From Bin5 sp965200685 (lineage in GTDB: Bacteria; Chloroflexota; Anaerolineae; Caldilineales; Caldilineaceae), in the NCBI GenBank assembly GCA_965200685.1, contig OZ241379.1, positions 1,550,001-1,614,000 of the forward strand: DNA of 64,000 nucleotides. The letters run 5' to 3'. Below, piece by piece: positions 27,086 to 34,452 of this stretch. The translations under genes and the position numbers were made by a program. Below the pieces are notes generated by a model. The model had not been told where the DNA came from. It saw only the letters and a program-made list of their open reading frames with translations, and ran no database searches. The stretch's first letter is position 1. The number at the start of each line of letters is the position of its first letter.

Positions 27086-27943
27086 CTAAAATAACGCCAG
27101 ATAGGCCTCAAAATAGGCCTCGCTGGTCATGGTACCGTGCCCAGGCAGGGTAAATTCTCGTTGTGGAAAAGGTAAGGAGAAGAAAGCAAAGGAAAATCGT
27201 TCCGATGTGACATCGCGAGCCAACCTTACGCGATGGTTGAGTGCGCGGATGGCCCCATTCGACCACAATTCTAGCAGATAGCCGGGGAAGAGTACGATGG
27301 AGTTGGACAATGCAGCTTCCGCAGCAGAGCCCGGCATCGCTGCATCGTGCAATGGGGATGCTTGCAGGGGCAGCCAGGTAGAGGGTCCGTTGTGATGTCT
27401 CTGTTCGAGTTCAAAGTGATCGTCGATGCCAAAGGGGAAAACGGTAAAGAGAGAGACATCGGGATGGGCCGAGAGTCGTGTATTGTCGGCGGCTGTAGTG
27501 GCAAAATTCTGAAGCGGTGGATAGTAGTTGTTCGAGACCATGTGGCCTACATCCTGGTGATAAAAGTCCAGCAAGCCGGGGATGTTGAGCTGCTCTATGA
27601 CTTCGATTTCCAGTGTCTGAATCGCCTGTCGGATCTGATGCCAGCCACCATTCAGAAAACGCTGAAATTCAGATGGATAGCACGTCACCTCATAGAAATT
27701 CGAGAAGACAAACGTACTAACCAGATCATCCTCGGCCTGATTGCTGCTGTCCGGCTGGCCCACGTATGAATAGCCATCAAACCCATAGCCAAATTGTTTT
27801 TGTAGATAGTTTTCCTGATAGGCTGGGGCAGCCGCGAGAAAGGCGCGAAAACAGGCCAGCAACTCCTCAACAGAGAAGGCCGCATGCGAGGTAACAAGAT
27901 ATCCCTCCGCCTTCAGAAAATCAATGCTCTGCGGGTCAATCAT
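27086..27943 (-). CDS. 2-oxoglutarate/Fe(II) oxygenase, isopenicillin-N-synthase-like
   Basis: 285 residues. The iron triad is visible: HPD in TRLSAHPDVSLFTVFPF and the distal His in ALNHRVRLA; the co-substrate motif is RFSFAFF. This spacing fits the IPNS-like 2OG-Fe(II) superfamily rather than PhyH. A strong GGAGG lies before the ATG at 27943. It follows thiZ by 62 bases on the same strand with no clear terminator, so it may be the last cistron of the TPP-controlled operon. The substrate is unknown; its placement hints at thiamine-precursor or related heterocycle oxidation. Confidence 0.78.
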   Translation of the reverse strand: MIDPQSIDFLKAEGYLVTSHAAFSVEELLACFRAFLAAAPAYQENYLQKQFGYGFDGYSYVGQPDSSNQAEDDLVSTFVFSNFYEVTCYPSEFQRFLNGGWHQIRQAIQTLEIEVIEQLNIPGLLDFYHQDVGHMVSNNYYPPLQNFATTAADNTRLSAHPDVSLFTVFPFGIDDHFELEQRHHNGPSTWLPLQASPLHDAAMPGSAAEAALSNSIVLFPGYLLELWSNGAIRALNHRVRLARDVTSERFSFAFFSLPFPQREFTLPGHGTMTSEAYFEAYLALF

Positions 27944-28005
27944 TGAAAAATCCTCCGCTTTCGATCAGGGGATCCCTTCAGACAGAGAATCCTGATGCAG
28001 GCATG

Positions 28006-28794
28006 TCACCAGAGATCCTGGTCCAATTTTAGATGTGCCATCACGTCTCGTTTGTAGGCAAGAAATGCTGCATTGAGGACTGTCTCCTCATGGCGTGGAT
28101 GGGACAGGTCAATAGACAGATCAGCCATAATGCGTCCTGGGCGTGGGCTAAAGACCAAGACTCGATCACCCAAGAGCAGGGCCTCATCGATATCGTGTGT
28201 GATAAAGAGTATGGTCTTTTTGAAGCGCGTACGCACGCCCAATAGCCACTGTTGAAGGGCCCGGCGCGTCAAGGCGTCCAGCGAGCCAAAAGGCTCGTCG
28301 AGGAGTAGGATCTCATAGCCGGTCAGAAATGTACGCAGCAGAGCTGCCCGTTGCCGCATCCCTCCTGAAAGTGTACTGGGCCAGGCATTCTCAAAGCCAT
28401 CCAACCCAAAGAGGGGGAGAAGTTGTCGTGCTTCTGTACGGGCTAGCTCTTGACTGTCGCCGCTCAGTTCCGCGCCGAGAATCACATTATTGAGCACAGT
28501 ACGCCAGGGTAGTAGGGCATCTCGCTGCGGCATGTAACCAAAGCACCCGCGGCGTTCTGCTGTGGTCGGCAGTGGCTGTCCTTGGAGAACGATCTGCCCT
28601 GTATCTGGTTGCTCTAACCCAGCCAATATACGAAAGAGCGTGGATTTGCCACAGCCGCTCGGGCCAATGAAGGTCAAGAACGCCCCGGGTGCCACCTGAA
28701 AACTTATGTCCGCCAGTGCCTGCACCACATGCTGCGCCCCTTTGGCAGGGCTGCCAAACATTTTGCCAAGGGAGTCAACAGTCAGTAGCGTCAT
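28006..28794 (-). CDS. thiZ: ABC transporter ATP-binding subunit (ThiZ-like)
   Basis: 262 residues with Walker A GPSGCGKSTLF, signature LSGGMRQRAALLR and Walker B ILLLDEPFGSLDALT, plus the switch His in ITHDIDEALL. It belongs to the nitrate/sulfonate/taurine-type ATPase family, which includes ThiZ. It overlaps the upstream thiY stop/start by 4 bases and so is translationally coupled. It supplies energy for uptake of the thiamine pyrimidine precursor by ThiXY. The gene name rests on its operon and riboswitch. Confidence 0.85.
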   Translation of the reverse strand: MTLLTVDSLGKMFGSPAKGAQHVVQALADISFQVAPGAFLTFIGPSGCGKSTLFRILAGLEQPDTGQIVLQGQPLPTTAERRGCFGYMPQRDALLPWRTVLNNVILGAELSGDSQELARTEARQLLPLFGLDGFENAWPSTLSGGMRQRAALLRTFLTGYEILLLDEPFGSLDALTRRALQQWLLGVRTRFKKTILFITHDIDEALLLGDRVLVFSPRPGRIMADLSIDLSHPRHEETVLNAAFLAYKRDVMAHLKLDQDLW

Positions 28795-29813
28795 CGCGAC
28801 CGTGGTAAAAACTCGTTCGTAAATGCTTCTGCGCCCTCAAACGCCTCAATGATCCCGTTCTCAATGAGGAAGTCGGCATAACCCTGCCAGATGTCGCCAG
28901 ATTGGATCCCCCACTGGGCGGCATCGGCCTGATATTCGTTGGCCAGCCATGCCTGACTTGCCTGTACCAACTCGGCGTTCAGGTCCCCATTGGCGGCCAA
29001 CAAAATGTCGGCCGCTTCTGTTGGATTTTCGATAGCAAAGTCAAAGCCTTTGGCTGATGCTTCCACAAAAGCGCGCACTGTATCTGGGTCATTGGCGATC
29101 ATGGCTTCGTTGGTGATGATGATCGGCGTATAGTAGTCGGGGATACAGTCCAGATAGTCTTTAAGCATGATGATGTTCAGGTCAACGCCTTGGAGTTCGG
29201 CATTGATGCCGCTCCAGCCGTAGAAGATCCAAACAAAATCAATCTGGTCCGCCTCGGTGACCGCTAGGAAGTCGGCCCAGCCGATGTCAATAAATTCGAC
29301 ATCCGCAGCCGTTCCCCCTTCGCACTGCATGAGTAGGTCGATGGTAGGGTATTCGATGGGGGAGCCAAAGCTACCATAGCGCTTGCCTGCTAGGTCGGTA
29401 GGCGTCTGAATGCCTACGCTGTTTCGGGAAGCAAAGCCCGATGTGTTATGTTGGATAATGGCGGCAATTGACACAATCGGCACGCCTTCAACCCGAGCCA
29501 AGGTGGTGCCTTCTTGGAAGCTCACGCCAAAATCGGCCGACCCGGTGCCGACAACTTGATGCACATCAGATTCACCCGGAATGATAATCTCCACATCCAG
29601 GCCAGCCTCCTGATACCAGCCCTTTGCTTGGGCTACATAGAAGCCGGTGTGATTGGTATTGGGCGTCCAGTCCAACAGAAACGTGACGTCCCGCAGCTCG
29701 GCAGATGGAGCTTCACCCTGTATGGTAGGCGCAGGAGGTACACAAGCCCCCACAAGTGCCAATGCAAACAGGGTTGTCAGCAGAAGCATGGTGCGTGATA
29801 GTCGTCTTTTCAT
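28791..29813 (-). CDS. thiY: HMP-precursor-binding lipoprotein (ThiY/NMT1-THI5 family)
   Basis: 340 residues with a lipoprotein signal (lipobox VGAC about residue 24). The mature protein starts with FLLDWTPNTNHTGFYVAQAK, the signature of the NMT1/THI5-like ThiY group. Two other family segments are GSADFGVSFQEGTTLARVEG and SVGIQTPTDLAGKRYG. Family members bind formylaminopyrimidine, a thiamine breakdown product used to rebuild HMP. GAAAGGAGAA lies before the ATG. The TPP riboswitch upstream of the operon supports the role directly. Confidence 0.9.
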   Translation of the reverse strand: MKRRLSRTMLLLTTLFALALVGACVPPAPTIQGEAPSAELRDVTFLLDWTPNTNHTGFYVAQAKGWYQEAGLDVEIIIPGESDVHQVVGTGSADFGVSFQEGTTLARVEGVPIVSIAAIIQHNTSGFASRNSVGIQTPTDLAGKRYGSFGSPIEYPTIDLLMQCEGGTAADVEFIDIGWADFLAVTEADQIDFVWIFYGWSGINAELQGVDLNIIMLKDYLDCIPDYYTPIIITNEAMIANDPDTVRAFVEASAKGFDFAIENPTEAADILLAANGDLNAELVQASQAWLANEYQADAAQWGIQSGDIWQGYADFLIENGIIEAFEGAEAFTNEFLPRSR

Positions 29814-29853
29814 CTCTTTCTCCTTTCAGTGAATTGATCCTACAACTGCAGTT

Positions 29854-30654
29854 TCAAATTTCTCGTCGTTTCTCAAAGTACCAGGGACTGATCCTGCGTT
29901 CGATCACCAAGACTGTCAGGAACAGCAGAATACTCAGGAACGATGTAATGACAATGGTCACAAAGACCTGTGTGGTTTTGAATGCTGCGGACGAGCGCAG
30001 CAGGTAGATGCCCAGCCCCTGTTTGGCACCGACCCATTCTCCGACAATGGCCGCGACTACGCTATAGGTGGCCGCGATTTTCAAGCCTGAAAAAAAGTAG
30101 GGTAGGGCACTCGGCAAGCGTACCTTCTGCCAGATCTGCCGCCATGTTGCCCCCATTGAACGAAAGAGGTCGATCAGTTCCGGCTCGGCCGCGGCCAGCC
30201 CATCGGTTGTATTAATAGCAATCGGAAAAAAGCAGAAGAGTGTCACCACAATGACTTTGGGCCAAATGCCAAAACCAAACCAGATAATCAGCAGAGGGGC
30301 TAAGGCCAGAATGGGTATCGTCTGTGAGATGACCAGAAGCGGATAGATAGCCCGTCGCAGCCAAGCTGAGAAATCAAGGATGGCTGCTAAGGCAACGCCC
30401 GTTGTCACGGCTACCCCGAGGCCAATGGCAACCTCCAGCATGGTCTGCCCCACATGCGTACCCAGCAGAGCCCGGGTCTCCCAGAACGCCTGTCCAATCG
30501 CCGATGGTGCTGGCACGATCCACTGTGGCACTGCCAAGGCCCAGACAAGCAGCTCCCAGAGAGCCAAAAGCAGCAACAAAACAGCGGCTGGGAAGATCAG
30601 GCGAGTCATCCTCATTGGGATTTCCCTTGATATACTGCTCACCGTATTGGACAT
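29854..30654 (-). CDS. thiX: ABC transporter permease (ThiX-like)
   Basis: 266 residues, about six membrane helices. The EAA loop is visible in MGATWRQIWQKVRLPSALPYFF, with IVGEWVGAKQGLGIYLL typical of the nitrate/taurine permease family. I start at ATG 30654, 7 bases after AAGGAG; the frame extends upstream through the riboswitch terminator and is not credible there. First gene of the thiXYZ operon; it forms the membrane channel with ThiZ. The 5' leader carries the TPP riboswitch and a terminator, so transcription should fall when thiamine pyrophosphate is plentiful. Confidence 0.88.
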   Translation of the reverse strand: MSNTVSSISREIPMRMTRLIFPAAVLLLLLALWELLVWALAVPQWIVPAPSAIGQAFWETRALLGTHVGQTMLEVAIGLGVAVTTGVALAAILDFSAWLRRAIYPLLVISQTIPILALAPLLIIWFGFGIWPKVIVVTLFCFFPIAINTTDGLAAAEPELIDLFRSMGATWRQIWQKVRLPSALPYFFSGLKIAATYSVVAAIVGEWVGAKQGLGIYLLRSSAAFKTTQVFVTIVITSFLSILLFLTVLVIERRISPWYFEKRREI

Positions 30655-30669
30655 ATGTTCTCCTTGCTC

Positions 30670-30696
30670 AAAACAAAAAACCGCCCTGATGGGCGG
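30670..30696 (-). terminator. Rho-independent terminator of the riboswitch leader
   Basis: On the minus strand CCGCCC-ATCA-GGGCGG (30681-30696) is followed by TTTTTTGTTTT. It lies between the TPP aptamer and the thiX ribosome site. The upstream ACGCCAGC can pair with GCTGGCGT of the aptamer, offering an antiterminator arrangement. Confidence 0.85.
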
Positions 30697-30735
30697 CTGG
30701 CGTTGAATGATACGTAGCAACTTACGCATCGTTAT

Positions 30736-30839
30736 AATTCCTACGCCAGCATTACCTGGATCAGGTCTGTCGGTCATTTCCACAGCACGTCAAGGCAACG
30801 CACAAGGAAAAGTCTCAGCCCAGTTCTTCTGAGCTCCCG
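30736..30839 (-). promoter_or_regulatory. TPP riboswitch (THI element)
   Basis: Conserved aptamer elements occur in order on the minus strand: GGGCTGAGAC, then ACCTGATCCAGG, then TAATGCTGGCGTAGGAA. These are the J2-3 and P4/P5 signatures of the thiamine pyrophosphate aptamer. A terminator hairpin follows 40 bases later, indicating transcriptional attenuation. Controlled genes are thiX, thiY and thiZ, and possibly the oxygenase downstream. Confidence 0.95.
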
Positions 30840-31344
30840 AATGTGAACCAAAATTGTAAATTTGTACATAGGAGGAGAGGGATTCTCTCATTCCTACAAG
30901 AGAGTATAGAGGGAAGTCATTCAAAAGTCAAATGCAGAACAACAGGATCATCACAGAACAGTGTTGTGATAAAATCGTCCGTAGTCATGGATACTGTCTC
31001 TTGTATCTTGCGTTTGACATATTTATGCGACATTTCAGCGTTATCATTGGCAGTAGTTGGCATTGAGTGCAGGCGGCATCAGCGGCTGTTCAAATGTTGT
31101 CGGAGCTGTACTCTATCCTAATGACTGATCATCTGTTGTTGCAATGACGCCCTAGTTTCTTCTGTTTAGAATATGGCAAGAAGAGATTATGTGGTAATCT
31201 AGGTTCGTTGTCTGGTCGCCAACGACACGCACCTAACCGCGCTGATCCGGGCCCACAAGAAGACGATGCACGAGCCGGCCCGTAGCTAACAGCAGTGGCC
31301 TGTACTTGACCACTGCTGTGATTGATTCCCAAGGAGATAATCCC
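30840..31344. other. Intergenic stretch between riboswitch and PhyH gene
   Basis: About 500 bases with no gene I can support. It holds the unmapped thi promoter at the left and the palindrome 31289-31319 at the right. A 29-codon open stretch at 31203-31289 (ANDTHLTALIRAHKKTMHEP) has protein-like composition but is cut off upstream by a stop and may be a gene remnant. Confidence 0.5.
31289..31319. repeat. Palindrome of the CAGTGGCC family
   Basis: ACAGCAGTGG (31289-31298) and CCACTGCTGT (31310-31319) are perfect 10-base arms around an 11-base loop. The sequence is a near copy of the arms at 8984-9035. It lies 25 bases before the PhyH ribosome site. Confidence 0.8.
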
Positions 31345-32349
31345 ATGCAGCCTTTTCTTGATTCGACTGATGTTTTGAATGATGGACCCGAATTGCGACG
31401 GCGTATGCAGAGAGATGGCTATCTGTTCCTACGTGGGTTGTTGCCCACCGCTGTGGTAGAGGGTCTACGCCTGCAGATCCTTGCGATCGCGCAGGAGGCC
31501 GGCTGGCTCAAAGCCGGTACACCCCTCGCCAATGCCATTGCTGACCTGAACGGCTTTTGCGTGGAACCGGAGCCGGCCTACATGCAGAAATACCAGGCCA
31601 TGTACAAGCTGCCAGAGTTTCACGCCATCCAGCATCACCCCAACCTGCTCGGTCTCTTTGCGCGCATGCTGGACGAGACAGTGTTGCCACATCCACGCAT
31701 CATCGGGCGCACTATATTCCCGCAACGGGAGGCATTCACCACCCCGCCGCATCAGGATTTCATCCCCATTCAGGGGACAGCTGACACCTATACAGCTTGG
31801 ATTCCGTTGAGTGATCTGCCGACAGAATTGGGCGGCCTGCAGGTGGCTGCCGGTTCACATCAGCACGGTGTCTACGAATTTCAACCGGCCATGGGGGCCG
31901 GCGGCCTGGCGGTGACCGACCCGCTTGAGGGTACGTGGGCCTATAGCCCATTTCAGCAAGGGGATGTGCTCATCTTCCACAGTATGACGGTCCACAAGGG
32001 CATGCCCAACACGTCCGACCGCTTGCGTATGTCCATGGATGGCCGCTACCAGAAGGTCAATGACCCCATTGCGCCGGGCAGTCTGCAACCCCACAGCCAA
32101 CCGAGTACATGGGATGAGATCTATGCGGATTGGCCGGCCTCGGACCTGCAATACTACTGGCGAAAGTGGGATCTAGAGCTTAAAGAATACGACAATAGCT
32201 ACCATGAAAAGCGGGACCAGATCGCCTTTGAAATGGCAGCCGAAGGCGATACGCGCGCCATTTCAACCCTGCAGCGCATCGTCGCGCGGGACGCGGACCC
32301 AGCCAAACGCCAGAAAGCAGAAGAGCTGCTTGCTGTATTGGAAGAGTAA
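31345..32349 (+). CDS. Phytanoyl-CoA-dioxygenase-like (PhyH) oxygenase
   Basis: 334 residues. The iron ligands appear as HQD in TTPPHQDFIPIQGT and the distal His in HSMTVHKGMPN; a downstream Arg (DRLRMSMDGRYQ) would bind 2-oxoglutarate. The C-terminal 60 residues are helical and charged (AKRQKAEELLAVLEE), an extension with HEAT-like character. ATG 31345 follows AAGGAG. It hydroxylates an unknown small molecule. Convergent with another PhyH gene eight bases away. Confidence 0.85.
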   Translation: MQPFLDSTDVLNDGPELRRRMQRDGYLFLRGLLPTAVVEGLRLQILAIAQEAGWLKAGTPLANAIADLNGFCVEPEPAYMQKYQAMYKLPEFHAIQHHPNLLGLFARMLDETVLPHPRIIGRTIFPQREAFTTPPHQDFIPIQGTADTYTAWIPLSDLPTELGGLQVAAGSHQHGVYEFQPAMGAGGLAVTDPLEGTWAYSPFQQGDVLIFHSMTVHKGMPNTSDRLRMSMDGRYQKVNDPIAPGSLQPHSQPSTWDEIYADWPASDLQYYWRKWDLELKEYDNSYHEKRDQIAFEMAAEGDTRAISTLQRIVARDADPAKRQKAEELLAVLEE

Positions 32350-32357
32350 TACTGCAA

Positions 32358-33170
32358 TTAGCCTCGTGCCGGTTCGGCCATTTCCGCGCGTGCTTTGGCG
32401 GCCAAGGCCGGCAGATGGCTTTCATGCTCCATCACCTGTTGTAGGTGACGCATGCGCGCGGGTGAGGCAGTGTCGCGCATGAGGGCAGAGTGCATCTGTT
32501 CCTTCCAGAAGCGGGCCCCACTGGCCACAAAGTCCTCTAACTCTTGGAGCTCGGCGGGGGTGTGGCAATGGGCGCAACAGTTGATGGTAAACATGCGCCG
32601 TGCGCTGCTGCCGCCAAATGATGCATGCATCAGATTGTGGTTGAAGGCCACCACATCTCCTGGTTGCGTTTCTAAGGCCACATGGGGCACCATCTGCTGG
32701 GAGATGCCCCAGAGATCTTGGGCATCTCTGGCTTGGCGAGCCATCCAATCCTGCAGGTCTATCCGCTGTGAGCCGGGGATAACCCGTAGACAGCCGCTGT
32801 CTGCGGTCAGTGGATCCAGATAAAAGGCCACCTTCAGATAGTGCCCGACCACATGAAAGCCATCACTGTGCCAGCGGGTATCGCCTGTGTAGTAGTTGCC
32901 ATCACCGCCTAGGTAGTTGAAATCATCCCCCAAAATGCTGGCGGTCAGCCCGTGGATCTTGGGATGATCCAGCAGCGTACAGAGACGCTCCCGCTGGTCA
33001 ATGAAAGGCACGATGCAAGACCGCTGTGTCCCATCATGGATTTGGCCGCTGGCGGCAAAGATGGCTTCAAACTCTTCGCCAATCCAGCCGATCTCCTCTT
33101 TGACCAAACCTGGGAAATGGAGATAGCCGAAGGTTTCAAAAAACTGGAGTTGTTGTGGGCTAAGTTTCAT
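32358..33170 (-). CDS. PhyH-family oxygenase
   Basis: 270 residues. It begins LSPQQLQFFETFGYLHFPGL, the usual PhyH opening. The iron-binding HxD is RWHSDGFHVVGH, the distal His NHNLMHASFGG, and the 2OG Arg SSARRMFTINCC. A cis-acting promoter (33203-33231) lies directly upstream, divergent from the Gfo/Idh/MocA gene. The shared control region suggests linked roles, for instance oxidation and then reduction of one compound. Substrate unknown. Confidence 0.87.
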   Translation of the reverse strand: MKLSPQQLQFFETFGYLHFPGLVKEEIGWIGEEFEAIFAASGQIHDGTQRSCIVPFIDQRERLCTLLDHPKIHGLTASILGDDFNYLGGDGNYYTGDTRWHSDGFHVVGHYLKVAFYLDPLTADSGCLRVIPGSQRIDLQDWMARQARDAQDLWGISQQMVPHVALETQPGDVVAFNHNLMHASFGGSSARRMFTINCCAHCHTPAELQELEDFVASGARFWKEQMHSALMRDTASPARMRHLQQVMEHESHLPALAAKARAEMAEPARG

Positions 33171-33202
33171 ATCTGTCTCCGATTCGATAAATGACTGCTT
33201 TT

Positions 33203-33231
33203 ATTTTACCATACATTTCGCAGACTACCAA
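33203..33231 (-). promoter_or_regulatory. Promoter of the 32358-33170 PhyH gene
   Basis: On the minus strand TTGGTA (33226-33231), a 17-base spacer and TAAAAT (33203-33208) with an extended TGG just before it. It lies 33 bases from the ATG at 33170 in the divergent gap. Confidence 0.5.
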
Positions 33232-33281
33232 CCCTGTACATCCTTTACCAGAACATCCTGATGCAGACAAGGAGGCATCTC

Positions 33282-34358
33282 GTGAGCAACAGACAAGTCA
33301 GAATTGGTCTGGTCGGCACTGGCATGATCGCACAGGTGATGCACCTCCCCCATCTGTTCGAACTGCCAGAGCTTTTTGAGGTTGTGGCTTTGTGCGATCT
33401 TTCCCCCGGTACTGTGCAGGCCGTCGCCGCGAGATACGGTGTCCGGCATACAACCACAGAGTACCGTGAGATGTTGGAGCAGGTTGATCTTGATGCCGTT
33501 ATGATCCTGACGCAAAACCATGCCCGACCAGCGATCGATGCGGTATGCGCTGGCAAGCATGTCTTTATTGAAAAGCCCATGTGCAACAATCTAGACGAGG
33601 CCGACGAACTGCTTGATGCTGTTTCACAGACAGGTGTTGTTGCCATGCTCGGCCATCACAAACGCTATGACCCTGGCTATATTGCTGGATGCGAACGGAT
33701 CCAGCAGATGCAGGACCCCCACCTGATCCGCCTCCATGATATCATTGGCCCCAACAGTCTTTTCCTAGAACACTATGACATCGTGCGGGTTGATGACATT
33801 GAGGCGGCTGAGAAGAACAGAGTGCAACAGGCACATCACGAGAGCCTGCAACGTGGGATTGGCAAGCGACCGCAAGCTGTCATGCGCGCCTATGGTCGGA
33901 TGCTCGGTTTATCGATCCATGATATCTACATATTAGATGGTGCGTTCGGCCTGCCAGAGCATGTTGTATCTACCGAGATCTGGGACAACGGTGCGGCCTA
34001 TGTGTCGATCCTGGCCTATCCTAATAACTTGCGGTGTGTGTTAGACACGGCTGTGATCAGTGGGCTGCGGAAGTTTGATGAATCCTTAACCGTGTACGCA
34101 GCGGACAAAGTCTTATCGATCGTTTTCCCGAGTCCATTTTTGAAAAACGCTGCGACAGTAGTTGAGGAATGGGAGATGGAAGGCGACCATTACCGTGAGT
34201 CGTGCCTGACCGCGTCTTATGAAGAAGCATTCAAGTTGGAACTGGTCCACTTTCATGATTGTATTATCAATGGAACATTGCCGCACACACCGGCCATGGA
34301 AGGGCGTGCCCAGATCGCGTTGCTGATAGAGATGATCAAGGCCTATAGCCCGGTTTAA
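33282..34358 (+). CDS. Gfo/Idh/MocA-family NAD(P)-dependent oxidoreductase
   Basis: About 358 residues. The Rossmann opening is VRIGLVGTGMIAQVMHLP, followed by VVALCDLSPGTVQAVAARYG and the conserved EKP in HVFIEKPMCNN. The central HHKRYDPGY segment fits this family. I take GTG 33282, placed 6 bases after AAGGAGG; an ATG at 33261 lacks a ribosome site. It oxidises a sugar, inositol or similar polyol with NAD(P). Divergent to a PhyH gene with which it may share a pathway. Confidence 0.88.
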   Translation: MSNRQVRIGLVGTGMIAQVMHLPHLFELPELFEVVALCDLSPGTVQAVAARYGVRHTTTEYREMLEQVDLDAVMILTQNHARPAIDAVCAGKHVFIEKPMCNNLDEADELLDAVSQTGVVAMLGHHKRYDPGYIAGCERIQQMQDPHLIRLHDIIGPNSLFLEHYDIVRVDDIEAAEKNRVQQAHHESLQRGIGKRPQAVMRAYGRMLGLSIHDIYILDGAFGLPEHVVSTEIWDNGAAYVSILAYPNNLRCVLDTAVISGLRKFDESLTVYAADKVLSIVFPSPFLKNAATVVEEWEMEGDHYRESCLTASYEEAFKLELVHFHDCIINGTLPHTPAMEGRAQIALLIEMIKAYSPV

Positions 34359-34364
34359 CTGCGG

Positions 34365-34389
34365 TGGCCAGTAACTGCCGTACTGGCCA
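34365..34389. repeat. Palindrome TGGCCAGTA/TACTGGCCA
   Basis: Perfect 9-base arms (34365-34373 and 34381-34389) around a 7-base loop, starting 6 bases after the stop of the dehydrogenase gene. Belongs to the same word family as the other CAGTGGCC palindromes. No T-run follows. Confidence 0.8.
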
Positions 34390-34452
34390 TTTGTGTTACG
34401 CGACACAGGGGATTTTTCACAGATTGCGACTGATATCATGCAGATAAAGACC

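Noticed and set aside
30843..31121. 92-codon ORF upstream of the thi leader
   Set aside because: No ribosome site, atypical composition and no similarity I recognise; it lies in what should be promoter DNA.
31203..31289. Short open stretch ending ANDTHLTALIRAHKKTMHEP
   Set aside because: Protein-like in look, but only 29 codons with a stop just upstream; too little to call a gene, noted as a possible remnant.
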